From NCBI RefSeq assembly GCF_030295995.1, contig NZ_AP027365.1, positions 3,442,066 through 3,506,065 on the forward strand: DNA of 64,000 nt, in the 5' to 3' direction. Positions 26,151 to 36,068 of the stretch are shown one piece after another. The notes under the pieces were generated by a model that made no database searches, was not told the origin of the DNA, and saw nothing but the letters and a program-made list of their open reading frames with translations. Origin of the DNA: Thalassotalea hakodatensis. GTDB lineage: Bacteria; Pseudomonadota; Gammaproteobacteria; Enterobacterales; Alteromonadaceae. Position 1 is the first letter of the stretch. Each line of letters begins with the position of its first letter. Both the position numbers and the translations under genes were made by a program.

Positions 26151-26155
26151 CGGTG

Positions 26156-26932
26156 CTATTTTAACTGCTGGGCAAAAAAGCGCTTCGTATTCTTGTACTC
26201 TCTCAAAAGGTGCCATTTTCGATATATTTTCTCTGCTTTATTACTTTGTATAAAGTCGATAAAATGTTTATCCCAGAGCGCCTTTAGTTTTTGTCCACGA
26301 GCGGTGTTGGCAAAGGCAACATGGATTTGTAAAACACCGACTGGTTTAGTAACAAAATTAATCGCAGAGGCATTTTCAGTCATTTCAGTAAGATATGAAC
26401 CTTCAGAATCGATCATGTAATCAGTACGGGAATGCCTTAGTTTATTAATTGCCTGTTCACGAGTCCCCACTTCTGACATATCAAATTCAACCTCTGGAAG
26501 GTAAGCCTTAAAAGGTTTAGACAAACCAGCAATCATGGTGACACTTTTACCTTTCAAGCTTGAAATACCTTGCCAATTATCAAAATTATTTTCTTTAAAT
26601 ATAGCTATTAATATATCAACATCATGGGGGTATGCCGAATAACTCAATTGATAATTATCATCTTTTAACATACCAATCATCATATCAGCATCGCCGCGCT
26701 CAACTAAAGCAACAGCCCGCTTATATGGATACACTTCAATTGCAACTGACAAATTTAATGGTTCAAAAATAGCGCGAACCACATCAAATTGCTGCCCAGA
26801 GCCATCAGGCAAAGTAAACGGCGGTAAGTTTTCACCGACTACGTTAACAACAGATAAAGCTGTTTGCTGACTTTGCGCAGAAAAGTGAGCAGTGATACAG
26901 ATGAATAAAGCTATTTTAAAAACGTTTTTCAA
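26156..26932 (-). CDS. Periplasmic solute-binding protein, family 3-like
   Basis: 258-residue exported protein with a signal peptide (about residues 1-21). Blocks such as NLPPFTLPDGSGQQFDVVRAIF, PYKRAVALVERGDADMMIG and LKGKSVTMIAGLS fit the SBP_bac_3 fold of amino-acid-binding proteins. No ABC permease or ATPase genes are adjacent, so it may be a free-standing sensor or have partners elsewhere. It is convergent with the pseudouridine synthase gene, with only five bases between them. Confidence 0.84.
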   Translation of the reverse strand: MKNVFKIALFICITAHFSAQSQQTALSVVNVVGENLPPFTLPDGSGQQFDVVRAIFEPLNLSVAIEVYPYKRAVALVERGDADMMIGMLKDDNYQLSYSAYPHDVDILIAIFKENNFDNWQGISSLKGKSVTMIAGLSKPFKAYLPEVEFDMSEVGTREQAINKLRHSRTDYMIDSEGSYLTEMTENASAINFVTKPVGVLQIHVAFANTARGQKLKALWDKHFIDFIQSNKAEKIYRKWHLLREYKNTKRFFAQQLK

Positions 26933-27064
26933 GCAGTCGTCCTTGGTTGTTTGAATTATTCAAAGTACAGAGAAATAGAGTCTAAATGTTAATCACAAGT
27001 ATATCATAAATAACAAAAGTGAAGATAATTTCAAATGTATTTAAACAATAGTTTCAATTGTTAT

Positions 27065-27192
27065 TAGGGTCTGTTGATCTTTCGAGATTCAATGTTGTTC
27101 GAACTAAACGCTTTATAATCAAGGCGTGAGCAATGTCTTGTCTAAATACCCATAAACTGTTGCAAACTAAAGCGAAAGATCAACAGACCCTA
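27065..27192. repeat. Inverted-repeat element, family 2 (128 bp)
   Basis: Ends are exact inverted repeats of about 20 bp, TAGGGTCTGTTGATCTTTCG and its complement. No open reading frame. It lies 7 bp from the stop codon of the LysR gene, so a transcript of that gene would run into this hairpin. Related elements are at 20206-20271 and 52257-52426 (the latter in reverse orientation). Confidence 0.8.
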
Positions 27193-27199
27193 ATCATAG

Positions 27200-28090
27200 T
27201 CATGAAGAAAGACAGCCAATTTTACTTTGGAAAAAATCTAAAAAAATGCGTGTTTTAAGGGGAATATTCCTACTGTGATAGAGTACTGATAATTGTTGAG
27301 CAACAATTGGCACAGGGTAGTTCAACGTTTTAATACCTGTTATTCGTTTACCAATGTAGTCAGGCAGCTTGATGACACCAATCCCCTGTTCACATGCTTT
27401 TGCCCGCATTTCAGGACTCGCTAGCATCATGACAGGTTTCGGATTTAATTCAGTCACTTTTCCATGTTCTCGAAGTAACCATGTTTCTGAACCGTCAGCA
27501 AGAATAGCATCAATATTATTAAGTTGTGCTATCTCATTCACCGATACAGAATTATCCCGTTCACTGACATAGATGGATTGAGAAAAACTTAATAAACTTT
27601 TGCTGATCCAATTTGAGTTTGGTAGGGAGTCTTCATGCAAAACAAACACTAAATCAAATTGATGATCATACGGTGGAGTTATCCCCGTATAATGCTGACA
27701 TTGAATTTGTAGTTCAGAATATTGCGTTGCAAATGTTGTCATTAATTCACCAATAACTTGGTTGAAAAATTCTAACGGGAGTAATAACTTTAATACGCCT
27801 TTTATCTGATGATGACTATCATAAATAAACTGTTCTACATCAGTTAGCGCTGCCACATGCGGTTGGCACTGTTGATATAATAAATGACCAGATTCTGTGA
27901 GTGTTATTGTACGAGTAGTTCGAATCAACAATTGGCTACCCAACTGCTGCTCTAATTGAGCCAACCGTCGACTTAATTTTGATTTTGGGATACCAAGTTC
28001 AGCAGACGCTTTCGTTAACGAACCAGCTTCAACAATCGCGACAAAAAAACGATAATTATCTAGCTCTAGTGAATTCCGTTTATTTTGCAC
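27200..28090 (-). CDS. LysR-family transcription regulator
   Basis: 296-residue LysR regulator: N-terminal winged helix (FVAIVEAGSLTKASAELGIPKSKLSRRLAQLEQQLGSQLL) followed by a substrate-binding domain. It belongs to the branch with DNA-binding helix IPKSKLSRR often found among short-chain repressors. It is divergent from a thioredoxin gene starting 109 bp away and is the likely regulator of that gene (inference from position). Confidence 0.93.
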   Translation of the reverse strand: MQNKRNSLELDNYRFFVAIVEAGSLTKASAELGIPKSKLSRRLAQLEQQLGSQLLIRTTRTITLTESGHLLYQQCQPHVAALTDVEQFIYDSHHQIKGVLKLLLPLEFFNQVIGELMTTFATQYSELQIQCQHYTGITPPYDHQFDLVFVLHEDSLPNSNWISKSLLSFSQSIYVSERDNSVSVNEIAQLNNIDAILADGSETWLLREHGKVTELNPKPVMMLASPEMRAKACEQGIGVIKLPDYIGKRITGIKTLNYPVPIVAQQLSVLYHSRNIPLKTRIFLDFFQSKIGCLSS

Positions 28091-28198
28091 TTTTATCTCA
28101 TAAATAGAACAATTAATTCTATTAAAGCCAACTAATAAAACAATATCAAGTGAAATATACTCTTTCCTTCATTTATCGCTATATAAACAGGAAAGAGC

Positions 28199-28513
28199 AT
28201 GAGCAGTGTGAAAGAAATCACATCCGAAGATTTTCAACAACAAGTGTTAACATTCAAAGGTAAAGTGCTAGTAGATTTTTATGCCCCATGGTGTGGTCCT
28301 TGTAAAATGATTGCACCAGTACTTGAGCAGGTTGCTAATGAAAATTCAGCGTTAAAAATAGTTAAAGTAAATGCTGATGAAGCACCCGAGTTAATGGCGC
28401 AATATGGCGTACGAGGTATACCTACTTTACTTTTATTAAATGATGGAGAGCTTGTTGATCGAAAAGTAGGTGCAGCTTCTGTTCAGCAAGTGACTGAATT
28501 TGTTTATGGATAA
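28199..28513 (+). CDS. trxA: Thioredoxin
   Basis: 104-residue cytosolic thioredoxin with active site WCGPCK (Cys32, Cys35), the DFYAPWCGPCKM context and the cis-proline segment RGIPTLLLL. It is full length for the family. The genome may hold another thioredoxin, so the symbol is provisional. Divergent from a LysR gene; followed by a bidirectional terminator shared with the NSS transporter gene. Confidence 0.93.
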   Translation: MSSVKEITSEDFQQQVLTFKGKVLVDFYAPWCGPCKMIAPVLEQVANENSALKIVKVNADEAPELMAQYGVRGIPTLLLLNDGELVDRKVGAASVQQVTEFVYG

Positions 28514-28540
28514 AATAAAAGGCGCATAGCGCCTTTTATT
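28514..28540. terminator. Bidirectional terminator between trxA and the NSS transporter gene
   Basis: A perfect 12-bp stem, AATAAAAGGCGC/GCGCCTTTTATT (28514-28525 and 28529-28540), with a three-base loop. It fills the whole gap between the two convergent stop codons and has A/T runs suited to both directions. Confidence 0.88.
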
Positions 28541-29888
28541 AACGTAGAGAATGTATAAATACGATTGCAATCGCCGTAGGACAAACAAACTTAGTATACC
28601 AAGGCCAAATTTTCCAAAAAATTGAGTGCTCAACTTTTTCATTACCTGATTGAATTTCTTTCAGTATGTCATTTCGGTGCCAAATCCAACCGACAAATAC
28701 ACAACAAAGCATCGCGATAATAGGCTGACCGTACTCTGTGGCAAGAGTTGCAACAAAATCTAGCATTACGTTTAATTGGCTAATAATACCAACACTCATT
28801 AAGAAAATCAGAATACCAATAAACGTTGTCGCTTTTTTACGTTCAATGTTATGTCGCTCAACAACGTATGATACTGGCCCCTCTAGCATTGAAATGCTCG
28901 ATGTTAATGCAGCAACTGACATCAGTACAAAAAAAGCAAAACCAACCATTAACCCCATACTTCCCATGGTATCAAAAAGTGCCGGCAACACAGCAAACAC
29001 CAATCCTGAACCTGATATTAGGCTGCCATCATCAGCAAAAATAGCAACACCTTGTGCTTGTGCAACATACATCGCTGGAATAATTAATAATCCTGCTAAG
29101 AACGCAATACTCACATCTATTAACGTTACCTGTGCGCCTAACGAAACTAAATTTTCTTTCTTAGAAATATATGAACCATATATCACCATCACACTGGTAC
29201 CAAGTGATAACGAGAAAAAGGCTTGCCCCATTGCACTGATCAAAAGCCCTGGATCTAACACACGACTAAAATCAGGGTTTAAATACGCATTGAGTCCTTC
29301 ACTAGCGCCTTCTAAGGTAAAAACATAGCCTATCAGTAAAACCAGTAAACCGATTAATAATGGCATCAGGCGCTTTGACCATTTCTCTATGCCATCTTCA
29401 ACGCCGCGCCTAATAACAAAAATGGTTAAAAACATGAAGCAAGCTGTAAACAGAATGTTCCGTGTCAAAGATTGCGAGACCACCCATTCAGCACTGTTTC
29501 CTGCACCAATAAAATGAGCGACTGGCTCTATTGCATAAGACATCATCCAGCCGGCAATAATGCCATAAAAGCTTAAAATAAGCGCTGCACAAACCACCCC
29601 ACCAAAACCAACAATAAAGGCAAACTGTTTGTGACCTTTCGTACGCGACATTTTTTGCAATGAAGTGACTGCATTCGCTTGGCCATAACGGCCAATTAAC
29701 AATTCCGCCATAAACGCAGGGTAAGCTAAACAAAATGCTAAAATCAGATACACAAAAACAAAAGCTGCGCCGCCGTTACTTGCTGTTTGAGTTGGAAATC
29801 CCCAAATATTCCCTAATCCTACTGCTGAGCCAGCAGCAGCCATAATAAAACCAATACGAGAGCTGAACTCTCCTCGAGACGTAGCCAT
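28539..29888 (-). CDS. Sodium-dependent transporter, SNF/NSS family
   Basis: 449-residue inner-membrane symporter with about eleven to twelve transmembrane helices. The start SSRIGFIMAAAGSAVGLGNIWGFPTQTASNGGAAF matches TM1 of the neurotransmitter:sodium symporter family, including the unwound GxGN segment that binds Na+ and substrate. Bacterial members such as LeuT, TnaT and MhsT carry amino acids; the substrate here is unknown. Convergent with trxA. Confidence 0.93.
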   Translation of the reverse strand: MATSRGEFSSRIGFIMAAAGSAVGLGNIWGFPTQTASNGGAAFVFVYLILAFCLAYPAFMAELLIGRYGQANAVTSLQKMSRTKGHKQFAFIVGFGGVVCAALILSFYGIIAGWMMSYAIEPVAHFIGAGNSAEWVVSQSLTRNILFTACFMFLTIFVIRRGVEDGIEKWSKRLMPLLIGLLVLLIGYVFTLEGASEGLNAYLNPDFSRVLDPGLLISAMGQAFFSLSLGTSVMVIYGSYISKKENLVSLGAQVTLIDVSIAFLAGLLIIPAMYVAQAQGVAIFADDGSLISGSGLVFAVLPALFDTMGSMGLMVGFAFFVLMSVAALTSSISMLEGPVSYVVERHNIERKKATTFIGILIFLMSVGIISQLNVMLDFVATLATEYGQPIIAMLCCVFVGWIWHRNDILKEIQSGNEKVEHSIFWKIWPWYTKFVCPTAIAIVFIHSLR

Positions 29889-30392
29889 GAAAACCTTTCT
29901 TTATTGTTATTTATATATTCATAATTAGGGCGTATTAACTATTGATGATATTAATTTACAACCATTAAATATGCAGTTTGCGTAATAAAACTTGCATACT
30001 TAATCTTAAGAACGAAACAGTAGAGTGCATTAAGTTAAACATGCAAACTGATCGTTTATGTTCTTATAATCTAATCTGTACTTTAGTTCACAATTTCTAC
30101 TTAAAATGTCAGTGACAAAATAAAATCATACAAAGATTGTTTCGGTAAAAAAACACACTAAAAACTAATAAGCCCTAGACTTCGGATTAATTTACTTAAT
30201 CTCAGCCAATAAAAACAGCTTTTTAAGTTCAATATTAAGGATTATTTATTCAGAATCTCTGAACAGCTGTAAAGTAGACGATACCAAATAGATTATTTTT
30301 TCAACAGCGGCAGATAATTAGCGCTTATTTATACTGATTTAAAATAAGCGCTATTAGATAACCCGAGCTCAGGTTAGATAGAAATTTCTGGA
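29889..30392. other. Intergenic region between the NSS transporter gene and yajQ
   Basis: 504 bp, AT-rich, with no gene seen. It includes an inverted repeat TAGCGCTTATTT/AAATAAGCGCTA (30319-30353) without a T-tract and a near-perfect palindrome at 30359-30376. The promoter of the transporter should lie in the right part of the segment near 29900-30100. Confidence 0.45.
30359..30376. promoter_or_regulatory. Palindrome TAACCCGAGCTCAGGTTA downstream of yajQ
   Basis: An 18-bp palindrome with one mismatch. A perfect version, TAACCTGAGCTCAGGTTA, lies at 55168-55185 between two diguanylate cyclase genes. It may be a binding site or a remnant of a small repeat; function unknown. Confidence 0.4.
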
Positions 30393-30875
30393 TTAATCGC
30401 GAAAGTTGGTAAATTGAAAAGATTGTTCTAATTCTTGTTCTCTTACTAACTTCATTACAGCTTGTAAGTCATCACGTTTCTTACCGGTAACACGTACCTG
30501 CTCACCTTGAATTGCAGCCTGCACTTTTAGCTTACTATCTTTTATCGCTTTAACGATTTTTTTCGCTGTAGGTTGATCAATGCCTTCTTTGAAGCTACAG
30601 GTCGCCGAGCATTTTTTCCCTGAAAACTCAGGAGTTCCCACAGACATTGATTGTGGGTCAACGTTACGTTTCGTTAATTGATTACGTAACATATCAACTA
30701 ATTGTTTAATTTGAAAATCACCTTCTGCAGTTACCACCACATTTGGGCTTTTCCATTCAAAGCTCGCTTCAACGTCTCTAAAATCAAAACGTGTGCTTAA
30801 CTCTCTTGTAGCATTTTCAGAGGCATTACGTACTTCTTCTATATTAATCTCAGATACAATATCCATTGATGGCAT
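30393..30875 (-). CDS. yajQ: YajQ-family nucleotide-binding protein
   Basis: 160-residue cytosolic YajQ/DUF520 protein. It has the start [18 protein letters not shown], the core [11 protein letters not shown] and the end [15 protein letters not shown]. Family members bind nucleotides and RNA, and the Xanthomonas homologue binds cyclic di-GMP and acts on transcription. Full length. It stands alone on the minus strand and is divergent from the VanZ-like gene. Confidence 0.95.
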   Translation of the reverse strand: MPSMDIVSEINIEEVRNASENATRELSTRFDFRDVEASFEWKSPNVVVTAEGDFQIKQLVDMLRNQLTKRNVDPQSMSVGTPEFSGKKCSATCSFKEGIDQPTAKKIVKAIKDSKLKVQAAIQGEQVRVTGKKRDDLQAVMKLVREQELEQSFQFTNFRD

Positions 30876-31012
30876 AATATTTTCTCATTTAATCATCGTT
30901 AATGGCATCATAACAAAATCTATAATTGCTAAAAACCAATATCCATGGCATTTTTTTATTCACCTCTCATGATATGATGTAATTTTCGCACGACAAATCA
31001 TAATCATACAAA

Positions 31013-31366
31013 ATGAACAGCCAAAAGCTTTTGCTTATTTTATTTGTTTTTATCTTTATAATCGCTAGTGTAAGCCTACTCGCCAAAGATTTAGAGGCTA
31101 TTATTAACCGGGGAACTGATATCGACTCTATTGGTCATATGCTAGGATTTTTTCTATTAACTTGGTTTCTAAATAGTGCTTGCCGTTTTCCTTTGATCAC
31201 ATTATCTATCGCATTAATTTGTTATGCTGCACTTACAGAAATTGGGCAATGGTATTTAGGTTTCAGAAACCCTGAGCTAAGTGATTTTATTGCCGACACC
31301 GTCGGTATTTTAACCTTTGTCGCATTAAAGTGGATCAAGTTAATGTATTTCCAGCGAGTACGTTGA
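31013..31366 (+). CDS. VanZ-like membrane protein
   Basis: 117-residue membrane protein with about four hydrophobic segments and the VanZ-type motif EIGQWYLGFRNPELSDFIADTVGI near the C-terminus. VanZ proteins include a teicoplanin resistance factor, but most small members have no known role. Its stop codon overlaps the start of the next gene (TGATG), suggesting translational coupling. Confidence 0.82.
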   Translation: MNSQKLLLILFVFIFIIASVSLLAKDLEAIINRGTDIDSIGHMLGFFLLTWFLNSACRFPLITLSIALICYAALTEIGQWYLGFRNPELSDFIADTVGILTFVALKWIKLMYFQRVR

Positions 31367-32259
31367 TGAAAATAGTCGTAATAGGACAAGGTGCAATCGG
31401 TTTATTATGGTATTCACACTTAGTTATCACTAAGCATTCCCCAGCATTATTATGTTCACAACGTGCAGTTATTACTGACACTAATATGTCACTGACCACC
31501 TACGATAATCAGTTATCGGTGATACCACTTAACATCATAAATAAAGAACAACTTCAACTTGCAGATATCGTACTCTTGTGTTTAAAGGCTTATGATATTT
31601 TACCTGCATTAAAGCAGTATCAAGCTTACTTAAATGAAAAAGCAACGGTCATTTTATGCCATAACGGCATTATTGCACCAAGCGATATTCATGCTGTACT
31701 AGCTAAGCAAACTGTCCTTACCTTGCTTACTACCCATGGCAGCAAAAAAACGGATAACTTTGCTATCACCCATACAGGTAAAGGTCAAAGCCAACTAGGT
31801 AAGTTGCAACAGGTAACAAAAGCAGAACATCAAACACCAACAACTATATTGAATCAAGCCTTACCGAGTGTAATTTGGCAGGATAATATTGCTTATCATC
31901 AATGGATAAAATTAGCCATCAATTGCGTAATAAACCCCATTACTGCACTCAATAATATTGATAACGGTGAATTACTCAAGCCACAGTACCAAGCGTTAAT
32001 AAATAAAATTTGTTATGAAATTACGCAAGTCGCTGCGGCGGAAAATATCAAACTAGAATTGCAGCAATTGATCAACAATGTGCTTAAGGTTGCATCAATT
32101 ACTGCTAACAATTGTTCCTCAATGCGAGCGGATTTTCAACAAAATAAAGCCACTGAAATTGAACATATCAATGGCTATATTGTAGAGTTGGCAAAGCAAC
32201 ATCAACTAGAAGTACCAAATAACTTGTCACTGTATCAACAAGTCAGCCAAGCATACTAA
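31366..32259 (+). CDS. panE: Ketopantoate reductase family protein
   Basis: About 297 residues. The Rossmann motif GQGAIGLLW is at the N-terminus, and the C-terminal helical domain contains KLAINCVINPITALNN and SSMRADFQQNKATEIEHINGYI, both typical of 2-dehydropantoate 2-reductase (NADPH-dependent step of pantothenate synthesis). I chose the ATG at 31366, overlapping the VanZ stop codon, since it puts MKIVVIGQG at the true N-terminus; an in-frame start 12 codons earlier lies inside the VanZ gene. Paralogues with other substrates exist, so the symbol is probable. Confidence 0.88.
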   Translation: MKIVVIGQGAIGLLWYSHLVITKHSPALLCSQRAVITDTNMSLTTYDNQLSVIPLNIINKEQLQLADIVLLCLKAYDILPALKQYQAYLNEKATVILCHNGIIAPSDIHAVLAKQTVLTLLTTHGSKKTDNFAITHTGKGQSQLGKLQQVTKAEHQTPTTILNQALPSVIWQDNIAYHQWIKLAINCVINPITALNNIDNGELLKPQYQALINKICYEITQVAAAENIKLELQQLINNVLKVASITANNCSSMRADFQQNKATEIEHINGYIVELAKQHQLEVPNNLSLYQQVSQAY

Positions 32260-32275
32260 TTGATAGTTTTACTTG

Positions 32276-33730
32276 TTAAGGCCGGTAAACCTTAACGTTT
32301 TCAAAGCCAATATCAATCAAGTATAGAGCCTGTAACTTGCTCATTACTCCTTGTTCACAATACAAATAATATTGTTTGGTTTGATCTAAGTCACCAAATT
32401 GGGTGGCTAATTTAAAAAACGGTAAATGTTGCACGGTTACATGCTCTATTTCAAGCGGGCGCTCGTCTTCTTCTTCTGGGCTTCGAATATCTAATACAAT
32501 AGCACCGTCACCTAGCTCAGATACTTCTTCAACGGCATGAATTTCTTGCTCGGTTTGCTCACCTATGTCTTTTATGTCAAAAATTCGAGTTTCTTCAACA
32601 ACCCGATCAAGAATGGAAAAATCAAAATTTTCTTCTTCCGCTTCTATTTTCGATAGTACCGCTTTAACTGTTGGCTTTTTAGAAATCACACCACAATATT
32701 CAGGAATAGTTTTAGCAAAATCTTCGGTGCCAATTGCGCGTGCAATATCGATAATATCTTGTTTATCATAAGCAGCTAACGGACGTAATATTAATGTGTC
32801 AGTCACACGATCAATGACATTTAAATTAGTCAAGGTTTGACTAGAAACTTGCCCTAATGCTTCACCGGTAACAAGCGCTTGTATACCACGTTTTTCAGCA
32901 ATTTTTGCAGCCGCGCGCATCATCATACGCTTTAAAATTACGCCCATTTGACCGTTTTCAATGTTTTCTAAAATTTCGGCAACAACAGGTTCAAAATCAA
33001 CTGCAAAAAACTTTACTCGATGTGATGCTCCGAATTTATTCCACAGAAAATGGCTTACTTCTTTCACACCTACTTCGTGCGCCGAGCCACCTAGATTAAA
33101 AAAGCAGTAATGGGTACGTGCGCCTTTTTTGATCATTTGATAACTTGAAACACCTGAATCAAATCCACCAGACATTAACGAAAGAACATCTTCTTGAGTT
33201 GCAATTGGAAACCCGCCCAAGCCTTTATGACGTTCAGTGACAATAAACAAATCTTTATGCTTGATTTCTAACCGAACGGTTACATCAGGTTTTTTCAGTT
33301 GTACTTTTGCAGAGTCAACTGCTTGATTAAGCCCGCCGCCAACATATTGCTCAGCTTGTAGTGAAGAAAAATCATGTTCTCCGGTACGTTTTACACGTAC
33401 ACAAAAAGTTTTGTTTTCAATATGTTTGCCGTGTACTTCAAGTGTTTTTTCAAAGATGTCATGTAAATCGGTAAATTCACGTTGTTGCACTTCAATGATC
33501 ATCGCAACCCCAGGAATACACGTTAATGCGTTCACTAATTTTTCGCGATTTTCTACAGAGTTATTTTTACTATTTACTTCAATACTGTCCCAATTAATTT
33601 TTGACGTAACCTGCTCATCTACGCGACGTAAAACGTTTTTTATATTTGATTCTAAAATCTTAGTGAAACGTTTACGTACAGGTCTACTTTTAATCGCAAT
33701 TTCAGCCTGAAGCTTAATAATAAATCTCAT
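32276..33730 (-). CDS. thiI: tRNA sulfurtransferase ThiI
   Basis: Makes 4-thiouridine at position 8 of tRNA and supplies sulfur for the thiamine thiazole. The 484-residue product has an N-terminal ferredoxin-like/THUMP region, a PP-loop domain with [11 protein letters not shown], and a C-terminal rhodanese domain with the active cysteine in YCEQGVMSK. This is the full enterobacterial three-domain form. It lies next to pomBA on the same strand, a common order in Alteromonadales. Confidence 0.97.
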   Translation of the reverse strand: MRFIIKLQAEIAIKSRPVRKRFTKILESNIKNVLRRVDEQVTSKINWDSIEVNSKNNSVENREKLVNALTCIPGVAMIIEVQQREFTDLHDIFEKTLEVHGKHIENKTFCVRVKRTGEHDFSSLQAEQYVGGGLNQAVDSAKVQLKKPDVTVRLEIKHKDLFIVTERHKGLGGFPIATQEDVLSLMSGGFDSGVSSYQMIKKGARTHYCFFNLGGSAHEVGVKEVSHFLWNKFGASHRVKFFAVDFEPVVAEILENIENGQMGVILKRMMMRAAAKIAEKRGIQALVTGEALGQVSSQTLTNLNVIDRVTDTLILRPLAAYDKQDIIDIARAIGTEDFAKTIPEYCGVISKKPTVKAVLSKIEAEEENFDFSILDRVVEETRIFDIKDIGEQTEQEIHAVEEVSELGDGAIVLDIRSPEEEDERPLEIEHVTVQHLPFFKLATQFGDLDQTKQYYLYCEQGVMSKLQALYLIDIGFENVKVYRP

Positions 33731-33788
33731 AACAACTTATCCGGAATTTTGGTGGCGCGGATTATACATCAAGCAAGATAAATGTGCG

Positions 33789-33817
33789 AAAAAAAAGGAT
33801 CGCTAAGCGATCCTTTT
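33789..33817 (-). terminator. Terminator after pomB
   Basis: Stem AAAAGGATCG/CGATCCTTTT with a five-base loop; the minus-strand transcript continues into a run of U's (A's at 33789-33796 on the plus strand). It separates pomB from thiI. Confidence 0.88.
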
Positions 33818-33845
33818 GAATTGGGGTGTTGAGCTAGTACTTTGA

Positions 33846-34802
33846 CTATTGTGACTCACTAGAAATAATCGACACTGGCTCTGTTTCTTTTGCTTTGCCT
33901 TGATTAATCGCAATTTCAACCCGGCGATTACGGCGACGATTAAGCGCGTTGTTATTAGGCACTAACGGTTTCGCATCAGCATGCCCTGCGACAATCATTC
34001 TTGAAGGATCAAAGCCATCAACGTTAACTAGCTCATGCGCAATGGCTACTGCTCGCTTGCTTGATAAATCCCAATTTGAGCTGAATAACTCAGAACTAAT
34101 ACCGCGATTATCCGTATGACCAGATACCATAATTTCACCTGGCACTGTATTTAATAACTCGCCAATCTCTTGAATAATAGGACGAAACTGAGGCTGTAAA
34201 AAAGCAGAACCAGAGGGGAAAGAACCGTTTTCTCTGATACGAATAATAATCTGTTGTCCTAACTGCTCTAACTCAATAGCGCCGTCTTGTATTTGCTGCT
34301 CAAGTTGATCTGCAATTTTTTTAACCAGTTCATTTACTTGTTCTTGTGATGCCTGTTCTAACTCATCACTGGCTTTTTGTCGCGCCTGCGCTGACATTTC
34401 ATCAGCCGTACTTTGTGATTGCCCGCCCCGTTCAGTACCACGCTGTTCTTGGCGACCACCAGCAGAAGTTTCATCACCCGCCTGAAATTCTAACATTTGT
34501 TGGGTCATTTCGACTGTTTGTTGTTGGATCACCTCAATAGGCGTGGGCTCAGGTTTACCAGGCCTAAATTCTTGCGCAATAATACTGGTGCCTTTGGGAA
34601 TATCTTTTACTTCAATTTTATTTTGTACCCCAAAAGCAAATTTCATTGACCCTGCAATTTGCTTAAACTTCAGCACGTCCATTTCAGAAAAAGATAATAA
34701 TAAAACAAAGAAGCACATCAATAATGACATAAGATCGGCAAAGGTACCCATCCATGGCGGTAGGCCAGGTGGTGGACATTTACACTCAGGAGGATTTGCC
34801 AT
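33846..34802 (-). CDS. pomB: Sodium-driven flagellar stator protein PomB
   Basis: 318-residue stator B subunit, which anchors the sodium channel to peptidoglycan. One N-terminal transmembrane helix, MGTFADLMSLLMCFFVLLLS, carries the ion-binding Asp23. A long Gln-rich linker (about 100-180) leads to an OmpA-like peptidoglycan-binding domain (VSGHTDNRG, SKRAVAIAHELV). The gene is 11 bases downstream of pomA, forming a two-gene unit. Pairing with a PomA-type partner indicates sodium rather than proton drive. Confidence 0.95.
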   Translation of the reverse strand: MANPPECKCPPPGLPPWMGTFADLMSLLMCFFVLLLSFSEMDVLKFKQIAGSMKFAFGVQNKIEVKDIPKGTSIIAQEFRPGKPEPTPIEVIQQQTVEMTQQMLEFQAGDETSAGGRQEQRGTERGGQSQSTADEMSAQARQKASDELEQASQEQVNELVKKIADQLEQQIQDGAIELEQLGQQIIIRIRENGSFPSGSAFLQPQFRPIIQEIGELLNTVPGEIMVSGHTDNRGISSELFSSNWDLSSKRAVAIAHELVNVDGFDPSRMIVAGHADAKPLVPNNNALNRRRNRRVEIAINQGKAKETEPVSIISSESQ

Positions 34803-34813
34803 ATGCTAGCTCC

Positions 34814-35578
34814 CTACTCTTCTGTTGTATTAACGGCTCGTTTACTTTCAGCAAGGTAGTTTTTCAACAACCCTTCAATTACGCGCGGATTTTGCCCGTC
34901 TTGAATGCCAAGCACAGCGTCTAAAATAAGTTCTTGGTTGAGTTTTTCTTCTGCCATACGTAGCTTTAATTTATTCGCGATAGGTATAGCAATGACATTA
35001 GCCAAAAAAGCACCATAAAGAGTAGTTAATAATGCAACCGCCATTGCTGGGCCAATCGCTTTAGGATCATCCATATTTGAAAGCATCGCAACCAGACCAA
35101 TTAAGGTACCAATCATACCCATTGCTGGTGCAATTTCGGCTAATGCCGACAGCATTCCTATACCGGTTTCATGTCGCTCTGTTGTTAAGTTAATATCTTT
35201 TTGCAGTGTACCTCTAACCACATCAGCGTCGTGGCCATCAACCAGCATATCAACACCTTTTTGCATAAAGGCATTGGATATTTCAGCTTCTTCTAAAGCT
35301 AAAAAGCCACCTTTTCGAGCAGCATCAGCCATTTCAACCGACTTTTCGATTAACTCATCAGGCTTTTCAATCTTAAACATAAAGGCCTTGCCCATAATCT
35401 TGCCAATACCAAAGAATTGGCCAAGGTTATAATTCGCAAGTACAACAAAAGTAGAGCCACAAAATACGATAAGTATGGATTGGGTATCAATAAACATATT
35501 GATGTCGCCGCCCAATACCATGGCCATGACCACGAACCCAATGGCACCTAAAATTCCTAGTAGCGTAGCTAAATCCAC
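34814..35578 (-). CDS. pomA: Sodium-driven flagellar stator protein PomA
   Basis: 254-residue stator A subunit with four transmembrane helices. It begins MDLATLLGILGAIGF and has the MVLGGDINMFIDTQSILIVFCGS segment like Vibrio PomA. The cytoplasmic loop holds charged residues for rotor contact, and TM3-TM4 read MGMIGTLIGLVAML and AVALLTTLYGAFLANVIA. It pairs with pomB. The 232-bp region upstream is shared with the divergent xseB-ispA-dxs operon. Confidence 0.96.
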   Translation of the reverse strand: MDLATLLGILGAIGFVVMAMVLGGDINMFIDTQSILIVFCGSTFVVLANYNLGQFFGIGKIMGKAFMFKIEKPDELIEKSVEMADAARKGGFLALEEAEISNAFMQKGVDMLVDGHDADVVRGTLQKDINLTTERHETGIGMLSALAEIAPAMGMIGTLIGLVAMLSNMDDPKAIGPAMAVALLTTLYGAFLANVIAIPIANKLKLRMAEEKLNQELILDAVLGIQDGQNPRVIEGLLKNYLAESKRAVNTTEE

Positions 35579-35822
35579 ACAAGCCTCCGAAAAAATGTTG
35601 CTAAATTGCTAGCCCGATAATGATAATAACCTAAGGCGTATTAATTCGCGACTGCATTATAATCTATCACGAGAATACTTATATTATCGCCCATATTGTC
35701 AATAACTTAACAAATATTTTCACTTTATTTCATTGAAAGTAATTTAGTTGCTCAGTTGAACAAAGCGCACAGCTAAGGTATCTTGCGCGTTACTTATAAA
35801 AAGGCGCGGTTTGAGCGAGATC

Positions 35823-36065
35823 ATGGCACGTAAAAAAATTGAGAACTTAAGTTTTGAAGAAGCGTTAAAAGAGCTTGAAACAATTGTCGATCAACTTGAA
35901 AAAGGCGAATTGAATCTAGAAGACTCAATGACCTTATTTGAACGCGGCTTAGCATTAAGCCAAGTTAGCCAAGAAAAACTGAAAGACGCTGAACAAAAAG
36001 TGCAAATTTTGATGCAACGACAAGAAAAGTCAGCATTAGAAACATTTGAATCAAACGAGCTATAG
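35823..36065 (+). CDS. xseB: Exodeoxyribonuclease VII small subunit
   Basis: 80-residue small subunit of exonuclease VII, a coiled-coil protein (SFEEALKELETIVDQLEKGELNLEDSM, then LKDAEQKVQIL) that binds the large subunit XseA. The ATG at 35823 gives the family-typical start MARKKIENLS and length; an in-frame TTG four codons earlier is possible but less likely. First gene of the xseB-ispA-dxs operon. Confidence 0.94.
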   Translation: MARKKIENLSFEEALKELETIVDQLEKGELNLEDSMTLFERGLALSQVSQEKLKDAEQKVQILMQRQEKSALETFESNEL

Positions 36066-36068
36066 CCA

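Noticed and set aside
28738-29328. 196-codon plus-strand frame opposite the NSS transporter gene
   Set aside because: Low-complexity translation fully inside a conserved transporter gene; a shadow of the real frame.
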